Shown piece after piece: positions 26,778 through 41,011 of a stretch of DNA of 64,000 nt; within the stretch, counting starts at the first letter, position 1; every line of letters begins with the position of its first letter. The notes below the pieces were generated by a model. That model was not told the DNA's origin and did no database searches. It worked only from the letters and a program-made list of their open reading frames with translations. The position numbers were made by a program, and so were the translations under genes. This DNA is from Deltaproteobacteria bacterium (GTDB lineage Bacteria > Myxococcota > Kuafuiibacteriia > Kuafuiibacteriales > Kuafuiibacteriaceae), in NCBI GenBank assembly GCA_020632995.1, contig JACKEN010000009.1, positions 186,001 through 250,000 on the forward strand. Direction: 5' to 3'.

Positions 26778-27944
26778 TCAGAGGTGCCCGGACACCTCGC
26801 GGATGGCGCGGAACGGGAGGCCAGGACCGGGGTCCGCGTTGCACAGGATCGCGGTGGTGAGCGCCTGGTCGAGCCTGGTCTCGAGGAGCGCGGAGAAGCC
26901 GTTGATGAAGCCGTAGTGCTGCACCGTGCGGCCCTTGTCGTCCGGGGGCGGTAGGAGCAGGCCCATCCCGTACTGCACGTCCCCGTACGACGCGTCCTCC
27001 GGAGAGAAGCGCTGGCTCCCGCTCACGCGCCCATCGCGCAGGCGTCCTGGCGTCGTCATCAGGCTCGTCCAGCGCGCGTCGAAGAGCCGGTTCGCGAAGA
27101 GGGCGTGGTGCCAGCGGCACAGGTCGTCGGTGCACGAGCGCATCGCGCCAGCACCGCCGGCCCGGGCGACGTCCAGGTAGGGCGCGTGAGTGAAGGTCCC
27201 GGGGGCGCCGTCGACGCGCGTGTACCCATCGACGCGGCCCCGAACCACCGCGGCGGAGGTGTCGAAGGCGGTCCGCTCGAGGCCGAGCGGCCGGAAGATG
27301 AGCGCCGCCGCGGCCTCGGCCAGGGACTGGTCGGCCACCTTCTCCACCAGCGCGCCCAGGACGATGTAGTTGGCGTTGCTGTAGCGCCAGGCCGTCCCCG
27401 GCGGGAAGTCGAAGAAGGTCTGCTGGCGACCGATCGCCTTCGCGAGGTCGAGCTGGGTCGGGCTGCTTTCGTCGCCGGAGGCGGCGGCGTCGGTGTCGTC
27501 GTCGCGCAGGCCGGCGGTGTGGTGGGCAAGCTCCAGCACGGTGAAGGGCCGATCCGACGGGAAGAAGGGCAGGTAGCGGTGTACGGGGTCGTCGAGCTTC
27601 AGCTTGCCGTCCGCCGCCAGCTTGAGCACCAGCGCCGCGGTGAACTGCTTGGTGAGCGACCCCACGCGGAAGATGCTGTCGGGGCCGACGCGGGTGCCCG
27701 TCTCGAGGTTCGCGAGGCCCACCTGGCGCGCGAAGAGGGTGCGTCCGCGCTGCGCCACCTGCAGGGCCACGCCCGGGCACGCGCCGGCCTCGACCGCCGC
27801 GCGCGCCGCCCGGCCTGCCGCGTCGGCCGCGCTCACCCTCTTGCCCGCGCTCGCAGGCTTCGCGCCCGCCGCTCGAGTCGGGAGCGCCGCGGTGACCGCT
27901 GCGAGGAGGGGCGCGCCGACGAAGTCACGTCGGGAGATCGGCAT
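26778..27944 (-). CDS. Tat-exported serine hydrolase, class C beta-lactamase/DD-peptidase family
   Basis: A 388-residue protein with a twin-arginine signal (SRRDFVGAPLLAAVTAALPTRA). Active-site motifs: SLTK with nucleophile Ser96 and Lys99, YSN at 188-190, and HYGFING replacing the KTG box near the C-terminus. The combination is typical of the broad serine beta-lactamase-like esterase/peptidase family rather than of resistance enzymes. Probably acts in the periplasm on cell-wall peptides or esters; the substrate cannot be assigned. It converges with MATE and is 53 bp downstream of the OmpA gene on the same strand. The reading frame is intact. Confidence 0.8.
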   Translation of the reverse strand: MPISRRDFVGAPLLAAVTAALPTRAAGAKPASAGKRVSAADAAGRAARAAVEAGACPGVALQVAQRGRTLFARQVGLANLETGTRVGPDSIFRVGSLTKQFTAALVLKLAADGKLKLDDPVHRYLPFFPSDRPFTVLELAHHTAGLRDDDTDAAASGDESSPTQLDLAKAIGRQQTFFDFPPGTAWRYSNANYIVLGALVEKVADQSLAEAAAALIFRPLGLERTAFDTSAAVVRGRVDGYTRVDGAPGTFTHAPYLDVARAGGAGAMRSCTDDLCRWHHALFANRLFDARWTSLMTTPGRLRDGRVSGSQRFSPEDASYGDVQYGMGLLLPPPDDKGRTVQHYGFINGFSALLETRLDQALTTAILCNADPGPGLPFRAIREVSGHL

Positions 27945-27997
27945 GCGGCACCGTATTCCCCGACCGCCGCGGGCCCGTCAAGGCCCCCTGCATCGAC

Positions 27998-29773
<1,776 letters not shown>

Positions 29774-29847
29774 GATAGCCCGCCCCCCCCGTGCATCAAG
29801 TTTCGCGCCGTTGACGGCAGCGAGACCCCGTGGAACCGTCGGCGCGC

Positions 29848-31278
29848 ATGTCTGCCAACGTCGCCGCCATCGTCATGGCTGCGGGCCAGGGCACCCGGAT
29901 GAAGTCCGGCAAGGCCAAGGTCCTGCACGCCGTCTGCGAAGAGCCCATGGTGAGCTACCCGGTGCGCCTGGCCCAGGCCCTCGGCGCGGCGCCGGTGGTC
30001 CTCGTGGTCGGCCACCAGGCCGAGGCGGTGGAGGCCGAGGTCACGCGGCGCTTCCCGGACGGGGTCGCGTTCGCCCTGCAGGCCGAGCAGAAGGGCACCG
30101 GCCACGCGGTGATGATGGGCCTCGGCGCCCTCCCTGACTTCGAGGGCCGCATCTTCATCCTGTCCGGGGACGTGCCGCTGTTGACCCGGGGGACCCTCGA
30201 GCGCCTCGCGGCCAGCGTGGGCGACGCCGACCCCCTGGCCCTGGTGAGCTTCCTCCTCGACGACCCCACCGGCTACGGGCGCCTGATCCGCGACGGCGAG
30301 GGGCGCCTGGCCCGCATCGTCGAGCACAAGGACGCCTCCGAGGCCGAGCGCGCGGTGCAGGAGGTGAACGCGGGCATCTACTACGTGGACGCCGCGTTCC
30401 TGCGGAGCGCCCTCGCCCGCCTCGGCAACGACAACGCCCAGGGCGAGTACTACCTGACCGACATCGTGGGCATCGCCCTCGCCGACGGCCACACCGTGCG
30501 GAGCGTCCTCGCCGACCCGCAGGAGGTGGCGGGGGCCAACGATCGCGCCCAGCTCGCCGACCTCGACCGGGCGATGCGCCGCCGGGTGAACGCGGCCCTG
30601 ATGGCCACCGGCGTCACACTCGTCGACCCGGAGCGCACGTACATCGGGAGCCAGGTGCAGATCGGTCGCGACACCGTGGTGGAGCCCAACGTCTACCTGC
30701 GCGGCCAGACCGCGATCGGGGCGGACTGCATCGTCGACACCGGCTGCGTGCTGAGCGACGCCACGATCGGCGACGGGGTCCACATCAAGCCCTACACCGT
30801 GATCGAGGACGCGACCGTCCACCGGGAGGCGATCATCGGGCCCTTCTCGCGGCTGCGCCCGAAGGCCGAGATCATGGAGCACGCCCACGTCGGCAACTTC
30901 GTGGAGCTCAAGAACGCCCAGCTGGGCCCGGGGGCCAAGGCCAACCACCTCGCGTACATCGGGGACGCCTCGGTGGGGCCCAAGGCCAACGTGGGGGCGG
31001 GCACCATCACCTGCAACTACGATGGGTACGGGAAGTACCGGACCAACATCGGCGCGGGGGTCTTCGTGGGCTCCAACGCCACCCTCGTGGCGCCGCTGAC
31101 CATCGGCGACAACGCCTACGTGGCGGCGGGGAGCACGATCACCGACGAGGTGATGCCGGACGACGTGGCGTTCGGTCGTGCAAGACAGGTTGTCAAGCAG
31201 GGGCGCGCGACCGCGCTCCGTGAGAAGGCCAAGGCAGAGGCCGAGGCGGCCAAGAAGGCCAAAGGCAAGGTGGGTTGA
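29848..31278 (+). CDS. glmU: Bifunctional UDP-GlcNAc pyrophosphorylase / GlcN-1-P acetyltransferase
   Basis: The last two steps to UDP-GlcNAc for peptidoglycan and LPS. The N-terminal uridyltransferase has MAAGQGTRMKSGKAKVLHAV, LQAEQKGTGHAVMMG and ILSGDVPLLT. The C-terminal left-handed beta-helix has repeated hexapeptides (IGSQVQIGRDTVVEPNVYL) and the acetyltransferase signature GAGTITCNYDGYGK. 476 residues from the ATG at 29848; an upstream in-frame GTG (29830) would add a poorly conserved leader. A short Lys/Ala-rich tail ends it. glmS follows after 3 bp, so both enzymes of the amino-sugar pathway are co-transcribed. Confidence 0.95.
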   Translation: MSANVAAIVMAAGQGTRMKSGKAKVLHAVCEEPMVSYPVRLAQALGAAPVVLVVGHQAEAVEAEVTRRFPDGVAFALQAEQKGTGHAVMMGLGALPDFEGRIFILSGDVPLLTRGTLERLAASVGDADPLALVSFLLDDPTGYGRLIRDGEGRLARIVEHKDASEAERAVQEVNAGIYYVDAAFLRSALARLGNDNAQGEYYLTDIVGIALADGHTVRSVLADPQEVAGANDRAQLADLDRAMRRRVNAALMATGVTLVDPERTYIGSQVQIGRDTVVEPNVYLRGQTAIGADCIVDTGCVLSDATIGDGVHIKPYTVIEDATVHREAIIGPFSRLRPKAEIMEHAHVGNFVELKNAQLGPGAKANHLAYIGDASVGPKANVGAGTITCNYDGYGKYRTNIGAGVFVGSNATLVAPLTIGDNAYVAAGSTITDEVMPDDVAFGRARQVVKQGRATALREKAKAEAEAAKKAKGKVG

Positions 31279-31281
31279 TAC

Positions 31282-33114
<1,833 letters not shown>

Positions 33115-33119
33115 AGCAC

Positions 33120-35871
33120 ATGCGGCGCTGTCACCTCTTCCTCCTGGGCGCGCTCACGGTGGCGGGGTGCTCGGGGGAGGAGACCCCGGTCGCGGCGCCG
33201 CGCGTGCTCCGCTTCGACGCCGACCCCGCGGTGGCCCAGCCGGGCGAGACGGTGACCCTCACCTGGGCCACCGAGGGCGGCACCGAGATCACCCTGCGTC
33301 CCGACGAAGGGACGCCGATCCTGGGCGGGAGCGACCGGCTCGAGGGCTCGGTCGAGGTAGGCCCGCTCACCGCGGACACCACCTTCACCCTCGACGTGGT
33401 GGGGCCCGGAGGCAAGGCGGGGGCCACCGTCCGGGTGACGGTGGCGTACCCGGCGCCGCAGGTCGAGTTGACGATCCAGCCCGACGTGATCTTCCCCGGG
33501 GACGACGCGCTCGTCTTCTGGCGCGCGCAGGACGCAACCCGGGTTGCCCTCACCGACGCCGACGGCGCGGTGGTGTTCGAGGGCGCCGCCCTCACCAGCT
33601 CGGTGGCGGTCTCGCCCGCCGCCTCCACCGTGTACACGGTGCGCGCGGAGGGCCCGGGGGGCACCGCCACCGCCACCGCCGCCCTCACCGTGCTCGGCCC
33701 GCCGCCGGTGATCGAGGCCTTCACCGCCACCCCGCCGAGCGTGTTCCGGGGCGAGTCCAGCACGCTGTCCTGGCGAACCCGCGACGCGGCCGAGATCGTG
33801 GTGGCGGACCGGAACGGGCTGGTGCTCCTGACGAGCGCCGACCCCGAGGGCACCCTGGTCGTCTCGCCCACCGCGAGCGAGGCGTACCTGCTCACCGCGC
33901 GGAACCCCGAGGGTCGAGTGCAGGCGGCCACCTCGGTGGTGGTGCTCGAGCCCGAGCCGCCCAAGATCGAGGGCTTCCAGGTCACCCCCGACATCGCGGC
34001 GCTGGGCGGCACCACGCGGGTCAGCTGGGTGATGGGGAACGCCGAGGCGTACCGGCTCCTCGCCAACGGCCAGGTCCTGTTCACCCGCACCGCGACCGTG
34101 GATCAGGTGGCCCTCAGCCTCCCCGTCACCTCCACCCGCACCGTGGTGCGGCTCGAGGTCACGAACCGCATCGGCGAGGTCCACGAGGAGGCGGTGGTGT
34201 ACGGGCACCGCGCCCCCTCGGTCGACACCTTCACCGTGACCCCGGTGGTGCTGAGCGCCCCCGCCACGGTGGACGTGACCTGGGCCGCGCGCGACGTGGC
34301 CAGCCTGGAGCTCCTCCTGGACGGCGCCCCCCTCCCCGGCTTCACCCCGGTGACCTCCGCCCCCGCCACCACCGACTCGCAAGGCAGCCTGCAGATCACG
34401 GTGGCGGAGCTGGCCGGCCTGGAGCTGGTGGCCACCAGCGCGGGCGGCGAGGCGCGACGGAGCGCGGTGGTGGTGGTCGGGGCACAGGAGCAGGAGCCGA
34501 ACGACCTCCCGGGCGCCGCCACCGCCCTCACCAGCACCTCGGGCCGAGTGCTCGGCGCGCTGAGCGGCGCCACCGACGCCGACCTCTTCGTGCTCGACGT
34601 CCCGGACGAGGGGCGCGTGTTCGCCGAGACCTTCACCGGGCGCGCGGTCTGCGGCCTCGACACCCGGCTCACCCTGATCGCCCCCGACGGCCTCACCCCG
34701 CTCACCGAGGACGACGACGGCGGCCTCGCGCCCTGCAGCCGCATCGACCCCGAGGTCGACCCGGCGGCCCGGGGTCTCGGCGCCGGCTTCTACTTCCTCT
34801 CGGTGGACTCGCCCACCGGTGCGGTGGGCCCCTACGTCCTGGTCTACTCCGTCCGCAAGCCCGCCTGCGGTGATGGCATGCGGGAGGGGGTCGAGGCCTG
34901 CGACGACGGTAACCTGGTGGACGGCGACGGCTGCGACGGCGTGTGCGAGGTCGAGCTGAGCGGGACCCTCGCCGCCCCGGGCGGCGCGGTGAGCGTCAGC
35001 CACCCCGGCGGGGCCGGGTTCGTGGCGGTGGCGGTGGACATCGGCACCCCGGGGCAGTCGGTGCAGGCCCAGGCCACGGATCCGGGCGGCGCCACCTGCG
35101 ACGCGGTGGACACCCGCCTGGTCTTCACCGACGACGCCTTCGACGTCCTCGGGCAGGCCGCGGGCGGCGGCCCCACCGGCCTGGCCGGCACCTGCGGGGC
35201 CTTCGCCGCCCCCGCGGCGGCCTTCGCAACCGACCTTGCATCTGGGTCGCTACCACCTGTTGGCGTACTCCGAGAGCGGCGCGGCCGGGCCGATCCAGAT
35301 CTCGGCCACCGTCGTGTCGCCCGCGTGCGGCAACGCCATCGTGGAGACCCGGGCGGGCGAGCAGTGCGACGACGGCAACACCGTGAACGGCGACGGCTGC
35401 TCGGCCACCTGCCGCCTCGAGGCAGCCCAGGTCGCCGAGGTCGAGCCGAACGACACCCAGGCCCAGGCCTTCCCGAGCGGCCTCAACGGGGTCGGGCTGG
35501 TGACGATCGAGGGTGCGATCAGCCCGAGCGGCGACGACGACGTGTTCAGCCTCGGGGTCCCCGCCGGCCAGACCCTGCACCTGGGTGTCCGCACCTTCAG
35601 CGTCGCCAGCCAACCCAACGGCTGCGACAGCCAGCTCACCGACACCCGCGTCTACGTGGAGCAGGCCGGGGTGCCGGTGACCGACCCGAGCCAGCCGGGC
35701 GCCCTCGCCTTCAACGACGACATCGACACCGCCCAGAACATCTGGTGCTCGGCGCTCTCGGGCGTGGCCCTGTCGGGGGGCGCGAGCGGCGCCACCTACT
35801 TCGTGCGGGTGCAGGGCTGGCGCGACCAGGGCGCGGCCCAATACTTCTTGCGCCTCACCCTCGCCCCCTGA
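33120..35871 (+). CDS. Large lipoprotein with Ig-like, PPC and DUF4215 modules (one frameshift)
   Basis: Lipoprotein signal with lipobox LTVAGC (HLFLLGALTVAGCSGEE). Then five or more Ig-like beta-sandwich units with the repeated phrase F-x-A/V-x-P...G-x-S-T-L-S-W, a pre-peptidase C-terminal type domain (QEPNDLPGAATAL), and two DUF4215 Cys-rich motifs (CDDGNLVDGDGCDGVCEVE; CDDGNTVNGDGCSATCRLE). An extra G near 35244 breaks the frame 4-6 nt after a GCAA-N6-TTGC palindrome. The total of 2,752 bp is one over a multiple of three; about 916 residues when corrected. Such proteins are common on myxobacterial surfaces, probably for adhesion or substrate binding. It begins 5 bp after glmS. Confidence 0.75.
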
Positions 35872-36013
35872 CCCGCCTGAGCATCGGTCAGGCACTCCTT
35901 GAACGCGTCGCCCCCATTCGGGTGATCCCGCCAAATCGAGGGTTCCTCCGACGGTTTGCGCTTCCAATGTGTAGTCATTCGTGACAGTCCGCAGTCTTTT
36001 CCGGGGAGAACTG

Positions 36014-39000
36014 ATGAAGAGAACTGCAGCACGCGCACTCGCCCTCGCTGGGCTCACCGCCCTCATGTCCGCCTGTTCGGGCGAGGACTCCGGGCTCAAG
36101 ATCAACAGCTTCACCGCCTCACCGATGACGGTGACCGCGGGCGAGCGCACCACCCTGAGCTGGGACGTCACGGCCGATAGCATCAGCATCACGAACGTCC
36201 GCACCGGGATGGTGATCGCGCAAAGCGCAGAGGCCACCGGCACCGTCATGAGCGCGGCGCTCGACGAGACCACGACCTTCACCCTGGAGGCCAAGGCGGG
36301 CGACGAGGCCATCACCCGCAACGTCACCGTGACGGTGACGACCGAGGGCGCCCCGGTGGTCGACAGCTTCACCGCGACCCCGGCCGAGATCGACGTGGGC
36401 GCGAGTTCCACCCTGAGCTGGCAGACGACCGGCGCGACCTCGGTGAGCATCACCGCGGGCGGCACGAGCATCGTGACCGACGGCGCCGCGGACGGCGAGG
36501 TCTCGGTCATGCCGATCGCCACCACCACCTACACCCTGGTGGCGAAGGCGGCGGACGGCCAGACCTCGATGGCCACCACCACCATCACCGTGAACACCGA
36601 GAACCAGGTTCCCGCGGTGCAGGTCTTCACCGCGAGCCCGAACCCGATCGCGGCCGGCGCCAGCACCACCTTGAGCTGGACCGTGCTCTACGCGGACACC
36701 ATCGTGGTGACCGACGCCGACAGCAACGAGGTCTACAACGGCACCAACGGCGCCGGCATGGTGTCGGTGACCCCCGCCGCGACCACGACCTACACCCTCG
36801 TGGCGACCAACGCCCAGGGCGCCGGCACCGACTCGGTGACCGTCACCGTGAACGGGACCATCGGCGCGACGATCGACAGCTTCCTCGCCAACCCGACCAC
36901 GGTGATCCTGGGCCAGGCCTCGGTGCTCTCCTGGGCGGCGAGCAACGCCGACCGCATCGAGATCACCACCGCCGCTGGCACCACCACGGTGTCCACCAGC
37001 CTCACCGGCATGATCTCGGTGCTCCCCGCCGCCACCACCGAGTACACGCTGACCGCCTTCAACCCGGCCGGCAACGCCAGCTTCGCCGCGACGGTGACGG
37101 TGAACCCCGCCGCCCCCGCGATCCTCGGCTTCGGCGCCGCCCCCAACCCGGCCGCGATCGGGGGGAGCACCACCCTGAGCTGGAACGTCCTGGGCGCGGA
37201 CACCGTGCGCGTCACCCGCGGCACCACCGTCGAGTATGACGGCGCCCAGGGCACGAGCAGCATCCAGATCCCGGTGACCACCACCTCGACCACCTTCATG
37301 CTCACCGCGAGCAACGCCGAGGGCGCCAGCACCTCGCAGGTCACGGTGTACGGGCACCAGGCCCCGTCCATCACCACCTTCACCGCCGGGCCCCAACCCG
37401 TTCGCGGGCACCGCCACCATCACCCTGACCTGGGCCGCGGTGAACGTGCAGGCCCTCGAGCTGTTCCAGGACGGCGCCGCGGTCGCCGGGTTCCCGGGCG
37501 TGGCCACCAGCACCGGGACGGTCGACGCGAGCGGCACCCTCGACGTGGTGCTCACCACCCACTCGACCTTCGTCCTCCGGGCCACCAGCCAGGGCGGCCA
37601 GGACGAGGCCACCATCACCGTCTTCCAGCAGGTGGACGAGAGCGAGCCCAACGACGACGCCGCGACCGCCCAGGTGCTCACCACCAGCGGCGCCCCGGTG
37701 GTCGGCATGGTGAGCCCGGCCGGCGACGAGGACTGGTACGCAGTCACCGTGCCGGCGGGCGGCTGGATCCGCGCCTGGACCGACGACGGCGCCGGCGCCT
37801 GCCCCTTCGACACCTACATGACCCTGACCTCCACCGACGGCGTGACGCGGCTGGCCTTCGACGACGACGACGGCGTCGGCGCCTGCTCGTTCCTGCAGCC
37901 GGGCGCCATCGACCCCGGCGCCGCGAACCTCGCCGCCGGCACCTACTTCGTGCGGGTCCGCGCCTACTCCTCGTCGGTCACCGGCACCTACGTGCTCCAC
38001 GTGGAGTTCGGCGGCCCCGGGTGCGGCAACAGCATCATCGAGCCGAGCGAGCAGTGCGACGACGGCAACACCGCGGCCGGTGACGGCTGCGACGCCCAGT
38101 GCACCTACGAGCCCAACGGCACCTTCACCGCGCCGGGCGCGCCACAGCTGTTGAGCCTGGCGCAATCGATCCTGCATCCGAGGTGATCACCGTCCGCGTC
38201 GACGTCGCGGCGGACGCCTACCTCTTCGCCGAGACCCTCACCAGCACCGCCCCCGCCGGCTGCAACGCCGACACCCGGATGCGCCTGTACGCGGCGGACG
38301 GCGTGACCCAGCTCGGCGAGGACGACGCCGACGGCATCGGCTCCTGCTCGCTGTTCGACCCGAACACCGACGCGTTCGCCCAGCTCGCGGCCGGCACCTA
38401 CTGGGTGACGGTCGAGGAGGACGGCCGCAACGCCACCATCGCCTCGGTCTTCCTGGCCCTCGAGGCCACCCCGGTCGGCCAGTGCGGCAACCGCGTGGTC
38501 GAGGGCACCGAGCAGTGCGACGACGGCAACGGGCAGGCCGGCGACGGCTGCGACGCGACCTGCGTCATCGAGCCGGCGGGCATCTACGCGGCGCCGGGCG
38601 GCCCCCAGACCTTCGCGATGATGTCGATCGATCCGATCGGCGAGCAGGACCTGTACCGGATCGACGTGAGCGCCACCGCCTACCTGCGCGCTGAGACCTT
38701 CGTGGACTCGGTGGCCGGCACCTGCGACGTCGACACCTATATCCGCCTCTTCGACAGCGCCGGTACCCAGCTGGGTATCGACGACGACGGCGGGGTCGGC
38801 GCCTGCTCCCTCATCGACCCGAACACCGACGGCTTCGCGCGGCTGGACCCCGGCACCTACTGGCTGCAGGTCGAGGAGTACGGCAACAACGGCTTGATCG
38901 CGCGCTACGACGTGGTCTTCTCGAGCGTCGCGGCCGACGTGTGCGGCAACGGCGTCCTCGAGACCGCGGTGGGCGAGGCCTGCGACGACGGCAACACCAC

Positions 39001-40858
39001 GCTCGGCGACGGCTGCAGCCCCACCTGCCAGGTCGAGGGCCCGACGGTGGTCGACACCGAGCCCAACGACGACGCCGCCAACGCGGTCGTGATCACCACC
39101 AGCGGCACCCTGGGCTTCGGCGCGGTGTCCCCGGCGGGCGACGAGGACTGGTACGCGGTCACCGTGCCCGCGGGCGGCTGGATCCGCGCGTGGACCGACG
39201 ACGGGGCCGGCGCCTGCCCCTTCGATACCTTCCTCACCCTGACCTCCACCGACGGCGCGACCCTCGCGGCGAGCGACGACGACGACGGCGTGGGCAGCTG
39301 CTCCTTCATCCGGCCCGGCACCCTCGACCGCGGGGCGGCGAACCTGGTCGCGGGCACCTACTACGTCCGGGTCCGGGCGTACTCGGCGACCACCACGGGC
39401 AACTACGTGCTCCACGTGGAGTTCGGCGCGCCCGCCTGCGGGAACCAGGTCGAGGAGGTCGGCGAGCAGTGTGACGACGGGAACACCGTCGCCGGTGACG
39501 GCTGCGACGCGGCCTGCGCCTTCGAGCCGGCCTTCAGCTTCACCGCGCCCGGCGCCGTGCAGGTGGTCGACCTCGGCTCCATCGATCCCGCGTCCGAGGT
39601 GATCGCGATCCGGATCAACGTGAGCACCGACGCGTACCTGTTCGCCGAGACCCTCACCAGCACCGCGCCCGAGGGCTGCACCTCGGACACCCGCATGCGG
39701 CTGTACGCCGCCGACGGGACCACGCAGCTGGGCGAGGACGACGCCGACGGCGTGAACTCCTGCTCCGGCATCTACGCCGACGTGGACGGCTTCGCGGCCC
39801 TCTCGGCCGGCACCTACTGGCTGACGATCGAGGAGGACAACCGCGACGCCACCGTCGCCTCGCTGTTCGCGGGCCTGTTCGCCACCCCGGTCGGCCAGTG
39901 CGGCAACTTCGTGGTCGAGGGCACCGAGCAGTGCGACGACGGCAACGGCACCGCCGGTGACGGCTGCGACGCGACCTGCCAGATCGAGGCGGTCGGGGTC
40001 TACACCGCGCCCGGCCAGCCCCAGACCTTCGCCGGGCAGTCGATCGACCCGGTCGGTGAGCAGGACCTGTATCGGATCGACGTGACGGCCACGACCTACG
40101 TGCGGGTCGAGACCTTCGACGACGCGACGGCCGGCACCTGCGGCATCGACACCGTGATCCGGTTGTTCGACAACACCGGGACCGAGGTCGGCGTCGACGA
40201 CGAGGGCGGCCTGAACTCCTGCTCGCTGATCGACCCGTCGGTGGACACCTTCGCGCGCCTGGCGCCGGGCACCTACTGGCTGCAGGTGGAGGACTACCTG
40301 AACAACAGCCTGATCCCGAACTACGACGTGGTGTTCAGCAGCGCGCCGGTGGACGTCTGCGGCAACGGGGTCACCGAGCCCCTCATCGGTGAGAACTGCG
40401 ACGACGGCAACACGACGGCGGGCGACGGGTGCGACGCGACCTGCCGGTTCGAGGGCAACCTCGTGCTCGAGACCGAGCCCAACGGGGACGCCACCACCGC
40501 CAACGCCTCCGGCCTGAGCGCGCTCGGGTCGCAGACGGTGGGCGGGGTGATCGCGGCCGGCGGCGACGCCGACTGGTGGTCCTTCGTGGTGCCCGCGGGC
40601 GGCGGCACGGTGGACCTCCTCACCTACGGCACCCTGGGCAGCCCGACCGTCTGCGGCGGGATCGACACCGAGATCTGGCTGTACGACTCGACCGGCACCC
40701 AGCTGGCGAACAACGACGACATCGGGTTCCCCAACTACTGCTCGGCCCTCACCAACGGGCCGCTCGCGGCGGGGACCTACTACGTCCGGGTCGAGTACTA
40801 CGACCCCTTCGGGGCCTCGAGCGACTTCGCCTACTACATGGACATCACCCTGCAGTAG
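36014..40858 (+). CDS. Giant lipoprotein with Ig-like repeats and six DUF4215 motifs (two frameshifts)
   Basis: About 1,614 residues. Lipobox LMSAC (LAGLTALMSACSGEDSG) after an ATG with a GGGGAGAA ribosome site. Six Ig-like units follow (for example FTASPMTVTAGERTTLSWDV), then alternating PPC-like domains (GTYYVRVRAYS) and DUF4215 motifs near 38020, 38490, 38940, 39440, 39900 and 40360 (CDDGN...GDGCDATC). An extra C near 37391 and a missing base near 38158 cancel (4,845 bp). The second shift is next to a GCAA-N6-CTGC site. It is paralogous to the preceding gene and probably arose from it. Surface-exposed, function unknown; the number of disulfide-rich units suggests an extended rod. Confidence 0.75.
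37644..40470 (+). repeat. Tandem duplication of a ~1.4-kb module inside the giant lipoprotein gene
   Basis: The segment starting EPNDDAATAQVLTTSG at 37644 recurs as EPNDDAANAVVITTSG at 39059. Both continue through near-identical PAGDEDWYAVTVPAGGWIRA and GTYYVRVRAYS-type domains, then CDDGN motifs, and two more beta domains. The offset is 1,415 bp, one short of 472 codons, which independently confirms the missing base near 38158. A third, diverged unit begins near 40470 with ETEPNGDATTANASG. Confidence 0.8.
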
Positions 40859-40872
40859 GCCCTCGGGACCAA

Positions 40873-40912
40873 CCCGGCCCCGGCGACTGACAAAATGTCA
40901 TCCGGGGCCGGG
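40873..40912 (+). terminator. Strong GC hairpin after the giant lipoprotein
   Basis: The arms CCCGGCCCCGG (40873-40883) and CCGGGGCCGGG (40902-40912) pair perfectly. The inner TGACA/TGTCA (40888-40899) can extend the stem. It lies 15 bp after the lipoprotein stop and before the type II secretion promoter. There is no T-run, so termination is likely but not proved. Confidence 0.55.
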
Positions 40913-40972
40913 CCCTCTGCCAACCCGTCAGCCCCCAGCCGGATCCAGCCCAGTGATTCCAGGCGCTTTCGC

Positions 40973-40987
40973 TGGCACGAGTCCTGC
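40973..40987 (+). promoter_or_regulatory. Sigma-54-type -24/-12 promoter for the gsp operon
   Basis: TGGCACG-AGTC-CTGC matches the sigma-54 consensus TGGCACG-N4-TTGC at all but one base, with the invariant GG (40974-40975) and GC (40986-40987) ten bases apart. The expected start near 40999 leaves a short leader holding CGGAG (41001-41005) before the gspC GTG at 41012. A sigma-70-like TATAAC at 40989-40994 overlaps but has a poor -35 partner. Confidence 0.5.
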
Positions 40988-41011
40988 GTATAACGCGCCC
41001 CGGAGCCCCCC

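Noticed and set aside
26778..27944. Serine hydrolase as an antibiotic-resistance beta-lactamase
   Set aside because: The KTG box is replaced by HYGFING-type sequence and the general pattern is of the broad esterase/peptidase family; resistance cannot be claimed.
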